A stretch of DNA of 59,041 bases. It comes from Pseudomonadota bacterium. Its GTDB lineage: Bacteria > Pseudomonadota > Alphaproteobacteria > Acetobacterales > Acetobacteraceae. The stretch lies in assembly GCA_021808055.1 (NCBI GenBank), contig JAKBCH010000007.1:1-59041 (forward strand), read 5' to 3'. The notes beneath the pieces are model-generated. The model was given only the letters and a program-made list of their open reading frames with translations, did no database searches and was not told the DNA's origin. This document shows positions 58,644-59,041 of this stretch, in pieces; within the stretch, counting starts at the first letter, position 1; every line of letters starts with the position of its first letter. A program made the position numbers and the translations under genes.

Positions 58644-59041
58644 CTATGCCTTCTCCTGGTGGTATTTGAAGGAGGCGTTGATCTTGTCCAGCAGATGCTG
58701 GCCCGCGGTGGTGGGTAGGTATTTCGGCGTCTCGCCGGGTTGCAGGCAGGTGGGCAGGCATTCCACCGGCGCATAAAAATCCGGGTCGAAGAAGAAGGGC
58801 AGGGAATAACGCTCCTGCCCCGAGGTGTTGATCACGCGGTGGGGGGTGGAGCGGAACACGCCGTTGGTCCAACGCTCCATCATGTCGCCGATATTCACAA
58901 CATATGTGCCGGGGATGGGCGGGGCGTCGATCCAACTTCCATCCAGCCCCTGCACCTGCAATCCGCCGGAGGAATCCTGGTGCAGCAGGGTCAGGCAACC
59001 GAAATCCGTATGCGCGCCGGCACCTAACTGGGCTTCGGTGA
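58644..59041 (-). CDS. 2OG-Fe(II) oxygenase, isopenicillin-N-synthase-like, C-terminal part (cut by window edge)
   Basis: The minus strand is open from the window edge to TGA at 58644, about 132 residues; the 5' part is outside. The Fe(II) ligand pair HTD in [14 protein letters not shown], the distal His in TPHRVI and the 2OG-binding RxS in [11 protein letters not shown] are all present. The non-heme iron and 2-oxoglutarate-dependent family includes isopenicillin N synthase, deacetoxycephalosporin synthase and plant gibberellin oxidases; bacterial members of unknown substrate are common. The C-terminus is complete. Confidence 0.9.
   Translation of the reverse strand, partial: TEAQLGAGAHTDFGCLTLLHQDSSGGLQVQGLDGSWIDAPPIPGTYVVNIGDMMERWTNGVFRSTPHRVINTSGQERYSLPFFFDPDFYAPVECLPTCLQPGETPKYLPTTAGQHLLDKINASFKYHQEKA

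Overview
The window is about 59 kb of GC-rich alphaproteobacterial chromosome, most likely from an Acetobacteraceae member. The suggestive features are the run aminotransferase - homoserine dehydrogenase - glpX, a class I PHA synthase, a cysteine-less L31 and the overall protein character. Genus cannot be fixed from the sequence alone. No rRNA, tRNA, CRISPR array, transposase or phage gene was seen. Both ends cut genes: phaC at the left and a 2OG-Fe(II) oxygenase at the right.

Left part (1-18.4 kb): housekeeping and accessory genes. These are phaC (partial), an OmpA-like lipoprotein, alaC-like aminotransferase, hom, glpX, rsmA, a divergent ClC-family transporter, an AT-rich gap of about 650 bp followed by a large Gly/Asn/Ser-rich RTX-like secreted protein with its own strong terminator, msrB, a small lipoprotein, gshB, a flavin reductase, dinB with an N-terminal zinc-knuckle extension, a tightly overlapped three-gene operon (acyltransferase 3 - TIM barrel - SDR), an HSL-type alpha/beta hydrolase and rpmE.

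Middle part (18.4-54.7 kb): a nearly complete flagellar locus in two arms that diverge from about 40.85-41.12 kb. The minus arm reads fliE-fliF-fliG-fliK-fliM/N-fliQ(1)-flhA-fliA-motA-motB-(small membrane protein)-fliH-fliI-fliJ-flgL-(sulfotransferase/glycosyltransferase giant)-flgA, then fliC (with a candidate sigma-28 promoter), fliD-fliS-flgM-flgN. The plus arm reads cheY-(CheT/CheZ-like)-flgB-C-D-E-F-G-H-I-J-K-fliL-O-P-Q(2)-R-flhB. Most neighbouring genes overlap by 1, 4 or 8 bases, so translation is probably coupled along each arm. The gene set (FliA, FlgM, FlgN, FliS, FliD, FlgJ with a glucosaminidase domain) resembles the beta/gammaproteobacterial type rather than the FlbT/FlaF type common in alphaproteobacteria. 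Unusual components are a FliM protein carrying a second, FliN-like SpoA domain, two FliQ genes, and an 1137-residue protein that joins a sulfotransferase-like domain to glycosyltransferase-like domains and is a candidate for flagellin modification.

Right part (54.7-59 kb): an APC-family permease with a textbook terminator, a thioredoxin-like [2Fe-2S] ferredoxin, a DUF255 thioredoxin-domain protein and the partial oxygenase.

A modular palindromic repeat occurs in two intergenic positions, at about 10.1 kb and 22.6 kb, with matching 52-bp and 24-bp modules arranged in different order. All similarity statements rest on recognising motifs by eye; no database search was run.
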